Positions 9,401-15,876 of a stretch of 32,016 nt of DNA are shown here, piece after piece (positions within the stretch are counted from its first letter, which is position 1; every line of letters begins with the position of its first letter). The position numbers were made by a program, and so were the translations under genes. Where the stretch lies: contig JAVBMB010000121.1 in the NCBI GenBank assembly GCA_031552995.1, positions 1-32,016 on the forward strand. Reading direction: 5' to 3'. The notes beneath the pieces were generated by a model, which saw only the letters and a program-made list of their open reading frames with translations, made no database searches and was not told the DNA's origin. Source of the DNA: JAVBMB01 sp031552995 (GTDB taxonomy: Bacteria; Bacillota; Clostridia; Oscillospirales; Butyricicoccaceae).

Positions 9401-9840
9401 CTGCAACACTGGTATACAGTATCGAGGGTCTGCAGCTCACGGGTGAAATTACAGTTACAAACACCTATCAGCCGCCGACGCCGGACGACAATCAGTACAC
9501 CTACAGAGTAGTACACGAATACTATGTGGTTGACGCGGATGGCGTGAGGAGCTTTGTTGGATCAACCGGGCCTTCGTCCTTCACTACAGAAAGCAGAACG
9601 GTAAACTCATCCTCCATCGCAAGGGTATCGCAGTATAACGGTGATCAGTACGGATTCGAGTCAATCGATCCGGAGGGTACGGTGACTGTAAGCGGAAGTG
9701 TTGTAACATTTACACTGACATATACAAGAACGGTATTCGAGGAGACTCAGCCTCCGCTTATCGATGTCCCGACCGAACCGGATACGCCGGTGGAAGATCC
9801 CCCCGGCAGAGTTCACGGAGCCCGAGACACCGTTGGCTGA
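3469..9840 (+). CDS. Giant vWA/SpaA-like surface adhesin, anchor out of frame
   Basis: Residue numbers count from ATG 3469, chosen because GAAAGGATGA is well spaced from it and a signal peptide (KRLLSFLLATLMATSMLPGNALA) follows. A vWA domain spans about residues 97-450, with MIDAS motif DKTGS (105-109) and SDG (Asp372). A roughly 140-residue insert inside it is flanked by Cys116 and Cys260. Next come prealbumin/SpaA-like modules, MucBP-like modules (VEYYKD, VQHVYYDG), more SpaA-like modules, two DUF11-like repeats (YTIKFSNTGNTTL, YTITVTNTGAVDL), a beta-domain split by an Ala-rich helical insert (about 1532-1817) and a last MucBP-like module. This is the plan of a wall-anchored adhesin or pilus tip. 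As read, the frame stops at 9840, but the sorting signal lies one frame over (to 9964). The repaired protein has about 2164 residues. No sortase is in view. Confidence 0.85.
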   Translation: MKTRMTKRLLSFLLATLMATSMLPGNALAGTGTAGDPFVHDGNLNITTPTSGDTGNTAQFPVYPDPGAIFTYKDAGWEDNTYARVGLTVAGIPAPKGVDVVVVLDKTGSMTYTFGCMNPDHYRTFIFKKTVSYQYSTSSSGGNWVTDTRELTVSIREHKASNSSTYYREGATVEGYLKTTTNGTEIQRYRRADGYTEWNANQWVSSDSSKNYLRAVFRNERSNTVGGTSITFPTDNDDLPNFNPNYTDSHGYNTSTAGGCISKSAALRSAATDFIDTLFTPFTYTDKEGQLHSVASDNRLAVVSFNTTAQKHGVSDYFYSVSGKDTLKGFVNAVDGVVDQATYYATALDAARSVINGRTNKTRDVFVVFMSDGAPSNSGTTETAATRTTAATNLKAAANGIYTIGFLVNAAGKNELEKIVESPGYYVSASNKAELTTAFNVIAAALKQAGKDAVVTDEISQYFNLVFDASHPITITHGSGAPIVITTTAQATANGITLSKNGLNDVVKWTVGNITQQETKIEYYVKIRSGTAGDASYPTNTYARVDYTNYNDKSSRMFFREPTLPYPGGQIRVVYLRVNAEGVPIAADGTPLYELSAIFAGAKLGEYYRDSSGALVPGGRNLTFGTYDVTAAPTITVAGGTYSLLNGGTIGAIPTGTTSTATVPVTIAAGEHAVKVVYYGYCPKSSLTVTKDVLDYQGNPTTDTTGFTINVKGTGLPDIGVSRTITEGVVTEIPGVVAGGTYTISETSETGYIMYVNGSPVTEPNNKVTVTLSYSGIDIAQYVTITNRQQVQSYKVEYYKDDISVAGNKLGELTGLAKAVGTQLTDEIIAGDLDDGATSWLDRYKPSGYQSGVNQTIPLPVISFDAANNVVKVLYLKASYTYSETHVYDGVVDAAYTVNESRAFGASIDSAKHDKVGFTLTGITTNAGTKDETAGTVTGTMPAGNVEVVYVYTRNSYKLTVQHVYYDGDVVADTTQTSESVTFSTEVTKGQLERQYYTLGTAESDITVDPTTAGTGNLAAKNATVVMPAGDVTITFKYYRDSADLIVTKEYIGGLTHDPVDVKLQVYSILSGWQDMDGRTATLAATNDPAWTAVFADLECGYTYRVVEIDVPTGYSDSYSPETVLLTKEGAEIAITNTRDLGELEIIKYARGGHSDDEFKFLVTFTGLDALELEVTDARGNRTETVVDGAIYVYATVGTKAVISGIPTGAGYTVEEVEIPSGYKLELVNLIAVDPQDADSYIALGTITTDGASAKFSNSYSGGSFVKEADKTIYEDSETIYYTIKFSNTGNTTLTNLIVTDDKAGFTQTVDTLEPGKTLVFSGLTDAELADRGVIGEQYIIFSEIELLQYEVATTDTVVKNTAKITYLDGEQEKSVTADNIVKVARIEVIKEVNKLNFFAGQTATYTITVTNTGAVDLVNVVVTDEALGFSDAIDKLGIGESEVYDSGLSYLTNAEVLSFTNTAEATGQYETGKVEDDVPVMGEVYDDDSVAIQVVTLTAGQIAVSKSVEASRFSPELDLTYAFELELELQNWQPDYTTPAYAAARELESKYSDASALLEALGYTADDANRYSELYRSLTEAIDALEDIDAIKGAAEAAKDAVINDAKAAAGQVAYDALIDGFKADAKLAAYDEAFGAFDLAAAEAGELDAIASAEADDAEALGLDWQEAYDAAAGNQTNIDTAKARAEAARNEAAKGAATAAETGFAASAEQEILAEAARTDAMTDFVPDTKTLEEAQDAYDATFDGADGIAQLHEAFDAEEAVIKHKEYLRLKGESDKAYDSWQNELARVGAELGEVQGGDGIIAPQGVDGPVAGEGTLTYTLYLKDGENVIFSGVPDGTAYRLNEIGYLGGESGEQIIGFDDGTYPTVQLINGEFVNEENTGGTTETGSGTLLEYTNIYNTLTVMKRFSGTSSKFEVTVQLYNVVEGERVAVGDPVKLNAGNDWIHIYRDLEDGEYIVLETSRHANYRTSYSNGTATLVYSIEGLQLTGEITVTNTYQPPTPDDNQYTYRVVHEYYVVDADGVRSFVGSTGPSSFTTESRTVNSSSIARVSQYNGDQYGFESIDPEGTVTVSGSVVTFTLTYTRTVFEETQPPLIDVPTEPDTPVEDPPGRVHGARDTVG

Positions 9841-9964
9841 TATTCCTGCGACAGGTGAAAGCACTCTGATGCAGCTGCTGATGATTATGGCCATGATAGG
9901 CTCCGCCGGTGGATTAGCCGTTGTATCGACCAAGGGCAACCGCAAAGGCAAGCATAGCAAGTAA
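9799..9964 (+). other. Out-of-frame cell-wall sorting signal of the adhesin
   Basis: A run of six C (9799-9804) sits at the break. Read with five C, the frame continues as DPPAEFTEPETPLADIPATGE, then a hydrophobic stretch (LMQLLMIMAMIGSAGGLAVV) and the basic tail KGNRKGKHSK before TAA at 9962. IPATG is a variant of the LPxTG sortase motif and is placed as expected. The six-C version instead ends in 11 unrelated residues. The cause could be strand slippage (phase variation), a fixed mutation or a sequencing error. Confidence 0.8.
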
Positions 9965-10062
9965 ATGCCGACCCGAGCAGCGGACAGCAAAGAACAGATG
10001 ATTGATTAAAGGGCATGACTTTTTGCCCAGGTTCGGCAAAACGAAAAATGATTAAAATGGGG

Positions 10063-10097
10063 CCTCCTGTTGTAGGATAACTGCAGCAGGAGGTTTT
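10063..10097 (+). terminator. Hairpin with T-run after the adhesin
   Basis: CCTCCTGTTG pairs with CAGCAGGAGG (one G-T pair) across an 11-nt loop, followed by TTTT. It is about 100 bp beyond the anchor stop codon. A smaller stem, GGGCA/TGCCC, lies at 10011-10028. The right arm also contains GGAGG, which could serve as ribosome binding site for the tiny ORF at 10101. Confidence 0.55.
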
Positions 10098-10100
10098 CCA

Positions 10101-10217
10101 ATGCCGAGGAAAAGTCGAACACCAAACGCACCGAGGCAGTCATTTGTTAGTATTTTCAAAAAAACCATGCAGCGGGGCACCAGGTCGCAACGGAGTACAT
10201 CGGGCCGGTTCATATGA
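10101..10217 (+). CDS. Possible 38-residue basic peptide
   Basis: An ATG follows GGAGG by seven bases and opens 38 codons. The product begins MPRKSRTPNAPRQ and has about ten Arg/Lys, with no cysteine and no hydrophobic segment. The ribosome binding site lies inside the 3' arm of the hairpin at 10063-10093, so translation would be blocked when the hairpin forms. It could be a small regulated peptide, the decayed start of a transposase-like gene or chance. I do not recognise it. Confidence 0.25.
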   Translation: MPRKSRTPNAPRQSFVSIFKKTMQRGTRSQRSTSGRFI

Positions 10218-10291
10218 TGCATTGCGCCCGCTGTTACGCCCGTCAGTGATATTGCGCGGAAAACAGTTCAATTGTTAAGCATATTTTTTAT

Positions 10292-10320
10292 TTGACACAA
10301 ATTGGCCCTGATAGTATCAT
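10292..10320 (+). promoter_or_regulatory. Sigma-70-type promoter of the amidohydrolase
   Basis: TTGACA (10292-10297), a 17-bp spacer and TATCAT (10315-10320). The start codon is 70 bp downstream. TATAAT also occurs at 10356 but has no good -35 partner. Confidence 0.65.
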
Positions 10321-10390
10321 AGGGATAAACGACCCCGCAGCGGCGGACAACAAAGTATAATAGCATTATACATATAGTAGGAGCGTATTG

Positions 10391-11587
10391 ATGGAACTGA
10401 AAAATTGCAGGCTCATACCGGAGCTGTCCGACGGCGTAAACTTTGCTCTGGCCGACATAACGGTCATGGATGGGCAAATCGCCGCTGTCCGTCCCGCCAC
10501 AGGCACACCGCCAACCGCGGAGGACATCGATTGCCAAGGGAAAACAGTGCTTCCCGGTCTGTTCGACCTGCATGTTCATCTTGTGGGTGATGCCAAACCC
10601 AACACAATATATAACGCCTTTGCTTTATTTCAGCAATACGCACCGCAGATGAATAATTTTCTCGACTACGGAGTTACAACCGTGCGAGACTGCGGCAGCA
10701 CTATGCGCTTGGCCTGCTACCTGCGCGACGCGGTTGACAGCGGCATGATTCCGGGGCCGAGAATCCTGTCCAGCGGGCATATCATCTCGCCCGAGGCGAT
10801 GCGCAACAGCGGTGAAAACGGTATTCACACCATCGCAAACGGCAGGGACGAGGTCATAATTGCGGCCCGCAAGGAGTTTGCGGCGGGCGCGGATTTCATC
10901 AAAATCTACGCGACCCAGTCGATGTCTCAAGTGCGCGGCCAAGACCCTAAAATCATCTTCAGCCCCGAGGAAATTACCGCCATGGTGGCCGTGGCCGAGA
11001 GCTGCAACAGCTATGTCGCCGCCCACGCCCACAGCACAGACGCTATCAACACCTGCATTAAATACGGCGTGCGCAGCATAGAACACGCCACGTATATGGA
11101 TGACGAGAGCATCCGTCTGCTGCTTGGCACGCCCGGGGCCTACGCGGTGCTGACGCACGCCTGCGGCGAGCCGTATCACGGCCAGGATGGTTATAACAAC
11201 CCTGATGATATGGTTTTTTGGACAAGACCGTACATGGTTGAATCAAAAAAACGCTGCCGCGCATTGGAGAGCAAAGCCTACCGGGCCGGCGTAAAAATCG
11301 GATTTGGTACCGACCTTATGCCCGGGGATTTCGTCAAGTATTCGTACGAGATGCAAATCCGCAGGGAGTCGTGCGGCATGGGCAATATCGATATTCTGCG
11401 CCAAGCCACACAAATAAGCGCCGAAATTGCCATGTTGGGCGGTGTGACAGGCACTGTGCGCGAGGGTTATTGCGCCGACCTGATAGCGGTGGACGGCAAC
11501 CCGGATGAAGATATCTCTGTGATGTACGGCAAGCCGTCGCTTGTAATGAAAGCAGGCAGCGTCGTGCGCAGGGCAGCAGGCAAATAA
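10391..11587 (+). CDS. Amidohydrolase, imidazolonepropionase/prolidase-like
   Basis: A 398-residue member of the metal-dependent amidohydrolase superfamily. Ligands visible in order are His61 and His63 (DLHVHLVGD), a candidate bridging Lys171 (FIKIYA), His212 or His214 (AAHAHS), His232 (SIEHAT) and Asp308 (GFGTDLM). The flanking N- and C-terminal strands, including GYCADLIAVDGNP, form the usual composite beta-domain. The closest general type is the group of imidazolonepropionase-like enzymes and Xaa-Pro dipeptidases, which cleave C-N bonds in small cyclic amides or dipeptides in the cytoplasm. The substrate is not predictable. No histidine-degradation genes are nearby. ATG 10391 has TAGGAG seven bases upstream. 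It is a single-gene unit with its own promoter and terminator. Confidence 0.88.
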   Translation: MELKNCRLIPELSDGVNFALADITVMDGQIAAVRPATGTPPTAEDIDCQGKTVLPGLFDLHVHLVGDAKPNTIYNAFALFQQYAPQMNNFLDYGVTTVRDCGSTMRLACYLRDAVDSGMIPGPRILSSGHIISPEAMRNSGENGIHTIANGRDEVIIAARKEFAAGADFIKIYATQSMSQVRGQDPKIIFSPEEITAMVAVAESCNSYVAAHAHSTDAINTCIKYGVRSIEHATYMDDESIRLLLGTPGAYAVLTHACGEPYHGQDGYNNPDDMVFWTRPYMVESKKRCRALESKAYRAGVKIGFGTDLMPGDFVKYSYEMQIRRESCGMGNIDILRQATQISAEIAMLGGVTGTVREGYCADLIAVDGNPDEDISVMYGKPSLVMKAGSVVRRAAGK

Positions 11588-11640
11588 GCCGCTGCGCCCG
11601 GTTAGAGGGTAAAGCTAAAAGTTCCTGGGGACAAAAAACA

Positions 11641-11680
11641 AAAAAGGGTCGGCGCCGATTATAGGCAGCCGACCCTTTTT
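11641..11680. terminator. Bidirectional terminator between convergent genes
   Basis: AAAAAGGGTCGGC and GCCGACCCTTTTT form a strong stem with A-run and T-run tails. It serves the amidohydrolase on the plus strand and the PadR-DUF1048 operon on the minus strand. Confidence 0.8.
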
Positions 11681-11863
11681 ATATGCCCGGTCAAGATGGG
11701 TTGTGAAGGTAATATTGCGTCGCCTCCGTCCGGACAGCCACGCAGCTTGTACTTGAAAATCCGCAAAGTCTCGTACAAAATGACGCGGTCTTGGCGTCAT
11801 TGCCATTCATTGATTCCGGACAGGTTTTTAAGCGCTTTACCCGACTTGGCTCGCCCGGATTGT

Positions 11864-12592
11864 TTATTTCTTTGTCAAATTGTAAGATTCATATACCCAT
11901 TCAAGTATAGATTCAAAGGCGGAATTATCGGCTGCTTCAAACAGGTGCATCACCCGGTTTGCCGACATTTGCGCGCTTTTCGCCGGGCTTCGCTCGGGAT
12001 GGAGTCTGTCGGAGTAAACTTCAATCTGCAAGGCTTTTTGCGTACATTTGATTCCTGCAAAGGTAGATGTATGCTTCCATAGAATACCAACAGCGGGGAA
12101 GTATTCGCGGAACTCGGGAAGCGCATTTTTAGCGGAGCTCAACAGCTCAAGGTACAGAGGTTTCCATTTGGCCTTGCTGAGAGAAAATGCTTTATCGAGC
12201 TGCTCTTCATACGGAAGACCGGGTACAACATCAACCGCAGGGGCGTCAGGCAACCGGTTTATTGCAATGATTTTGTCGCACATAGCTTTCAATACAGGCT
12301 TGGCTGCATCATTCGTATATTTGATGTTGACGCAGCCTTTGCCGTTGCCTGAGCCGGGGAGCAGCCTCTTAAGTTCCTCGATGAGCTCAAAGTTTAAGGT
12401 GTGCATCGTAAAATAGTCTTTAGCCGCCGTAAACATGACATAGCTTTTGCCGACCCTGTACATGGGGCGCTGGCGAAACATCACTGGCTCAATGCCGCTG
12501 TGGCATTTTTTCATATAATTATAAAATTCAGTCAACCATTCCTTACCCGGGCCGTCAATGGAATCTATATACTCCTGAGGCGTTGTTATCAT
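11864..12592 (-). CDS. DUF1801-type (YdhG-like) protein with C-terminal extension
   Basis: The N-terminal part (MITTPQEYIDSIDGPGKEW, then PVMFRQRPMYRVGKSYVMF) fits the DUF1801/YdhG fold, small soluble proteins of uncertain role sometimes called iron chaperone-like. The protein has about 242 residues, nearly twice the single-domain length. Its second half contains WKHTSTFAGIKCTQKALQIEVYSD, which resembles a related compact domain used for ligand or DNA-end recognition, but I cannot name it with confidence. I chose ATG 12592 because AGAAAGGAC is well spaced from it; the in-frame ATG at 12628 has no such site. It is the last gene of the leftward PadR operon, 51 bp after the second DUF1048 gene. 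No signal peptide. Confidence 0.7.
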   Translation of the reverse strand: MITTPQEYIDSIDGPGKEWLTEFYNYMKKCHSGIEPVMFRQRPMYRVGKSYVMFTAAKDYFTMHTLNFELIEELKRLLPGSGNGKGCVNIKYTNDAAKPVLKAMCDKIIAINRLPDAPAVDVVPGLPYEEQLDKAFSLSKAKWKPLYLELLSSAKNALPEFREYFPAVGILWKHTSTFAGIKCTQKALQIEVYSDRLHPERSPAKSAQMSANRVMHLFEAADNSAFESILEWVYESYNLTKK

Positions 12593-12643
12593 GAGGGCAG
12601 TCCTTTCTGTCAACCGGTATTTGTTCATCGTGTTTTAAGCTGT

Positions 12644-12958
12644 CTATTGCCCGAAAATAGTATTACGCAATTCGCCGGTTTGATCTAACAGCGAAAGCAT
12701 AATCAGCTCGTCACAAAAGGCAGCCACATCCCGGCCTGTCACATCTAGCACGCCTTTGCCCGCGGCTGCCCCTTCTTCAAAGAGCTCGACAATCCCCGTG
12801 AACATGCCGAACCCCTCGCTCAGCTCGACGGGGGCGACCTTGTAGAAATATTTTTGAATCTCTTTATATACAATCTGGTAATCCCGCGGCAGAGCCTTGA
12901 CCCGCGCCATGTGCGCCCGCCACTCCTTTTTGCCCTCAATGAGTTCCTGCAAGCTCAT
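12644..12958 (-). CDS. DUF1048 family protein, second copy
   Basis: A soluble helical protein of about 104 residues starting MSLQELIEGKKEWRAHMARV. It has the family features: a charged N-terminal helix, LPRDYQIVYKEIQKYFYK, an acidic middle and VTGRDVAAFCDELI. DUF1048 proteins are commonly encoded beside PadR regulators in Firmicutes; their molecular role is not established. The ATG overlaps the stop codon of the preceding gene (ATGA), pointing to coupled translation. It shares the layout LPxxYQxVxxxI and the FC near the C-terminus with its upstream neighbour, so the two probably arose by duplication. Confidence 0.8.
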   Translation of the reverse strand: MSLQELIEGKKEWRAHMARVKALPRDYQIVYKEIQKYFYKVAPVELSEGFGMFTGIVELFEEGAAAGKGVLDVTGRDVAAFCDELIMLSLLDQTGELRNTIFGQ

Positions 12959-13317
12959 AACTGCTCCTCCCGTAGGCCCAGTTTTTTGGCAACCGAATCG
13001 TTTAGCTGACCGCGCCACTTGTCGCGGTAGGTCTTAGCACCGTCCTCACCGGCAATCGCCGCGCAGAAGCCCTTTATATCACCGTCAAAGACCTCCTCTA
13101 CGGTCTGGCCGTCCGCAGACGATTCCTCGAGCAGACAAAGCGCACCGCCCAATATCGGCATGAGGTTGCGGCCGGTAAAATCCGAGTGCGGCCAAAGATG
13201 TGCCTTGATTTGTTCCCACACCGCCTGATATTCGGCCGGCAGCTTTTTGGCGCGCGATTCAAAGGCTTTCAGTTCTTTTGTCATATCGCCGCCGGTGATT
13301 CTATCCCAAAAATTCAT
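12955..13317 (-). CDS. DUF1048 family protein, first copy
   Basis: A 120-residue soluble helical protein (MNFWDRITGGDMTKELKAF, LPAEYQAVWEQIKAHLW, DGDIKGFCAAIAGED). It matches the DUF1048 pattern and resembles the next gene. The start codon overlaps the PadR stop codon by 4 nt, so both are translated from one message. In many Firmicutes a PadR repressor controls such genes together with a transporter or stress gene. Here no transporter is in the operon, so the output of the PadR switch seems to be these proteins themselves plus the DUF1801 protein. Confidence 0.8.
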   Translation of the reverse strand: MNFWDRITGGDMTKELKAFESRAKKLPAEYQAVWEQIKAHLWPHSDFTGRNLMPILGGALCLLEESSADGQTVEEVFDGDIKGFCAAIAGEDGAKTYRDKWRGQLNDSVAKKLGLREEQL

Positions 13318-13640
13318 ATCATCTTCTCCTTAAGCTCGTGGATTTTGGACGCGACAAACTCCCATTTTTCCCAAAAACGGTCAAGCTCCCGCCGCCCGCC
13401 GGCGTTAAGCGTGAAAAACTTCCGCGGCGGCCCCATGTCGGACGGCTTCTTGTCAATCGTCACTAGATTGTTTTTTTCCAGCCGCACCAGAATCGTGTAG
13501 ACCGTACCGTCCACAACATCCGAGAACCCGAGGGCATTCAGCTTCCTTGTGATTTCATAGCCATAGGTTTCCCCGCGGCTGATGATATCAAGCACACAAC
13601 CCTCCAGCACGCCCTTGAGCATTTCGGTCAGGTTTTCCAA
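13314..13640 (-). CDS. PadR family transcriptional regulator
   Basis: The protein of about 108 residues has the PadR winged-helix pattern: LEGCVLDIISRGETYGYEITRKL, then VVDGTVYTILVRLEKNNLV and PRKFFTLNAGGRREL in the wing, with a short C-terminal dimer helix ending KEKMI. PadR proteins are small dimeric repressors released by phenolics, drugs or cell-envelope signals. I chose a TTG start at 13640 because GAGGGAG precedes it by eight bases; the in-frame ATG at 13709 would fall within the predicted promoter, upstream of the transcript start. The first DUF1048 gene overlaps its stop codon. Inverted repeats at its own promoter suggest autoregulation. Confidence 0.88.
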   Translation of the reverse strand: MENLTEMLKGVLEGCVLDIISRGETYGYEITRKLNALGFSDVVDGTVYTILVRLEKNNLVTIDKKPSDMGPPRKFFTLNAGGRRELDRFWEKWEFVASKIHELKEKMI

Positions 13641-13664
13641 TACAATCACTCCCTCGCTATTGCG

Positions 13665-13728
13665 TATTGCGTGTATGCAGTAATACATAATACCGGTATA
13701 TAGTAACACGCAATAGTAAGGGTGTCAA
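13665..13728 (-). promoter_or_regulatory. PadR operon promoter with inverted-repeat operator
   Basis: On the minus strand TTGACA (13728-13723), a 17-bp spacer and TACTAT (13705-13700) form a near-consensus promoter. TATTGCGTGT (13665-13674) and ACACGCAATA (13706-13715) are perfect 10-bp inverted arms that bracket the start region, and a palindrome ATACCGGTAT lies between. The right arm sits in the spacer, so a bound dimer would block RNA polymerase. PadR binding is an inference. Confidence 0.6.
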
Positions 13729-13918
13729 GAGAAAATATTGGTAAACGGGCTTGACTCCCGTATCCTTTTTTGTTGAGCGGAGTTTTCAGCTTGAATGAGG
13801 AAAATCAATCGTTCACTACACCGGACAGCAAAAAACCGTTCATTCTTTTACAAAAGATTTCGAACTTTTTTATATTTTTCAAGTCTTATAAATAAACATA
13901 ATGAAAGGAGATAAGCTT

Positions 13919-15070
13919 ATGGAAAAATTTATTGCACTTTTGCTTGCCGTCGCAATGCTTGCGGGGGCGGCGTGTTGCAGCAATTTACTCAGCGGAGTAA
14001 ATACGAGTGAATCGGGTAATGAGACTTCCTTAATATGGAACGGTAAAAACAATAACCCCATAAGTGCCGTATATGGGCTTGATGCAAAAGATATCGAAAG
14101 CGTCTATTTTTCTGGCAGCCGGTTTAAAGAAGGCCGTTTTCCGCTTGAGCGGCAGGAGCAGTATTTAGCACTGATCAGCAATCTCAGGAAACTGGAGTTG
14201 CTTGAAAAAGTTGAAAACTTTGATAAAGACAGCGCAAAAGACTGTTTGAGTTATGAAATCCAGGTGAAAAACGCCGACCTTATCACTTTAAATTTTTACG
14301 ACAATGTCGTTGACTTTGGACAGGGATATTATTTTTACGCAGATGCCAACAACTCGGCATTCCCCGAAAAAACTACAGCTATCACGATAGACATGCCTGG
14401 GTTTGATATGAGCATCAGGTACGACAATCCCGAAGATATAAAAGGGCTGCAATCTGAGCTGACGGCATCGAAAAATGACGGCGCGCCCGTGCATGGCAAC
14501 GGTGATTTTGCCGGGTCGATGAGTATAGGTTTAAGCGACGGGCTAAACGAAAATATTTCGCTGTGCGTTAAAGAGGAAAACAATAAGTATTTTCTGTTCA
14601 AGAACTTCTTCACCGCATATTTTTTCATGGGGGAAATCAGCCGGGAGAGCTACGATTCTTTGATTCTCGCCTGTAAAAATCAATACGGTACGCATGAGCA
14701 TTTTTCCGTCACATCGGGGAATAAGACTATTTATCCGCTGGGGCACTTTATGTACGCAAGAACATTTGACGAGCATACCGGACATGAACTTGTCGCCGAT
14801 GGATTCCCGCAGTTGAGCGAATGGGCCGACAAGCTTGAAAGCATTACCTATGAGCCGAACTTTGAAGTATCTGCTAAGAATAATCAAGCCACGCTTCGTT
14901 TGTCTACATCTGAAACATATGTCAATATAACCCTTAGCGATATTAAAGCGCTGCCACCGGGTGAGTACACGATAGCATGCATTTTAACCACGCAGGGTAC
15001 GTATGTGGAAAAAATTAAAGACTACAATTCCTATACAGATATTTACTGGTTCACGTTAGTCAAGCCATAA
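13919..15070 (+). CDS. Exported protein of unknown function
   Basis: A 383-residue protein with a Sec-type signal (MEKFIALLLAVAMLAGAACC). The Cys pair at the end of the hydrophobic stretch suggests lipidation, but the box is not canonical, so either a lipoprotein or a cleaved secreted protein is possible. I recognise no enzyme motif. Residues 45-200 alternate predicted strands with charged loops. The last 60 residues (LSDIKALPPGEYTIACIL) resemble an immunoglobulin-like beta-domain. ATG 13919 has GAAAGGAG eight bases upstream, better than the in-frame ATG at 13901. Strong terminators follow at 15083 and 15129. It is a single gene with no clear partner. Confidence 0.7.
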   Translation: MEKFIALLLAVAMLAGAACCSNLLSGVNTSESGNETSLIWNGKNNNPISAVYGLDAKDIESVYFSGSRFKEGRFPLERQEQYLALISNLRKLELLEKVENFDKDSAKDCLSYEIQVKNADLITLNFYDNVVDFGQGYYFYADANNSAFPEKTTAITIDMPGFDMSIRYDNPEDIKGLQSELTASKNDGAPVHGNGDFAGSMSIGLSDGLNENISLCVKEENNKYFLFKNFFTAYFFMGEISRESYDSLILACKNQYGTHEHFSVTSGNKTIYPLGHFMYARTFDEHTGHELVADGFPQLSEWADKLESITYEPNFEVSAKNNQATLRLSTSETYVNITLSDIKALPPGEYTIACILTTQGTYVEKIKDYNSYTDIYWFTLVKP

Positions 15071-15082
15071 GCCCTTAACAGC

Positions 15083-15114
15083 AAAGCGGATACCATTCGT
15101 GGTATCCGCTTTTT
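15083..15114. terminator. Strong intrinsic terminator
   Basis: AAAGCGGATACCA, TTCG loop, TGGTATCCGCTTTTT: a perfect 13-bp stem with a stable tetraloop and T-run, 12 bp after the exported-protein gene. Confidence 0.85.
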
Positions 15115-15128
15115 GTCGTTGATTCGCA

Positions 15129-15160
15129 GCCTCCGGCAGGCCGGAGGCTTTACTTTTTTT
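15129..15160 (+). terminator. Second terminator hairpin
   Basis: GCCTCCGGC and GCCGGAGGC with a 2-nt loop, followed by TTTACTTTTTTT. It backs up the terminator at 15083 and separates the gene from the convergent one at 15216. Confidence 0.75.
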
Positions 15161-15215
15161 GACGCCATTCCCTGTGCCGGACGACGTATTCCGAATGAGA
15201 TATTGTTTGCGCGAA

Positions 15216-15872
15216 TTATATCGATCCTATGACAAGAGGGACACCATTACAAGCGCAGGCAGTCAGGCCGGTCTGCAAGGCGACCATTTCGGGCTGAAAC
15301 GAGTTGAAACAGATTGCGTATTCCGCCGTAAGAGTTATCTCGGCGAGGTTTGTAATGACAGCGGAGGCTTCTCCCAGTGTCACCAGCGCTTCAAGGTTGG
15401 CGGTGTTAAAGTCTGGCGGGAGTACCATGCTTACGCTTAATGGAATAAACGCCCTTCCGGAAATCTCAATGGATGACGCGTTGGCATCAAGCGCGCTCAT
15501 TTTAATTGGGATCTCCATAGTCATTGAAATGACGGATGCCCCTCCCGGCGCAGGCGGCGGGGTAACTGCAAAGTTGAAGGCGGAGTAGGTAAAGGCTGTG
15601 TCCAGGGTGATGCTTTGAACCGTGAACGGCTCCACATACATGCCCGGGGGTGTTACAGTGACGGACGAGAGCTGGGCAGCATCGGAAATTGAGACTGTTT
15701 GCGTAGAAAAAAGTGTCCTCAGATGTACGCAGATTGTCCGGGACGGCAACACGGGACATGGCGGCCTTGGCGGACCTGCCGGGCACTGGGGCCCGGGCGC
15801 GCAGCAGTAGCGGGACTGTTGCTGCATACCGCAATAATTGCAATAGAAATTACCGTATGGATAGTCGTTCAT
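15216..15872 (-). CDS. Cys/Pro-rich N-terminus plus beta-domain protein, unknown
   Basis: The 218-residue protein has no signal peptide. Residues 1-48 hold seven cysteines (11, 14, 23, 24, 30, 39, 48) in a Tyr/Pro/Gly-rich context (YCNYCG, YCCAPGPQC, PRPPCP). Residues 49-200 are Ser/Thr/Val-rich and strand-forming, and the C-terminus carries CAC. The layout, a disulfide-capable connector followed by a beta-sandwich-like body, recalls self-assembling spore-surface or coat proteins of Firmicutes. That is only an analogy and I could not match a family. A strong AGGAGGTG site precedes the ATG. It is divergent from the Dph6-like gene and shares an unusual symmetric intergenic region with it. Confidence 0.6.
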   Translation of the reverse strand: MNDYPYGNFYCNYCGMQQQSRYCCAPGPQCPAGPPRPPCPVLPSRTICVHLRTLFSTQTVSISDAAQLSSVTVTPPGMYVEPFTVQSITLDTAFTYSAFNFAVTPPPAPGGASVISMTMEIPIKMSALDANASSIEISGRAFIPLSVSMVLPPDFNTANLEALVTLGEASAVITNLAEITLTAEYAICFNSFQPEMVALQTGLTACACNGVPLVIGSI

Positions 15873-15876
15873 GCAT

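Noticed and set aside
9795..9810. Programmed ribosomal frameshift as the explanation of the adhesin break
   Set aside because: A +1 shift on CCC-CCC is conceivable, but I see no clear stimulatory structure or slow stop codon at the site; tract-length variation or error is simpler.
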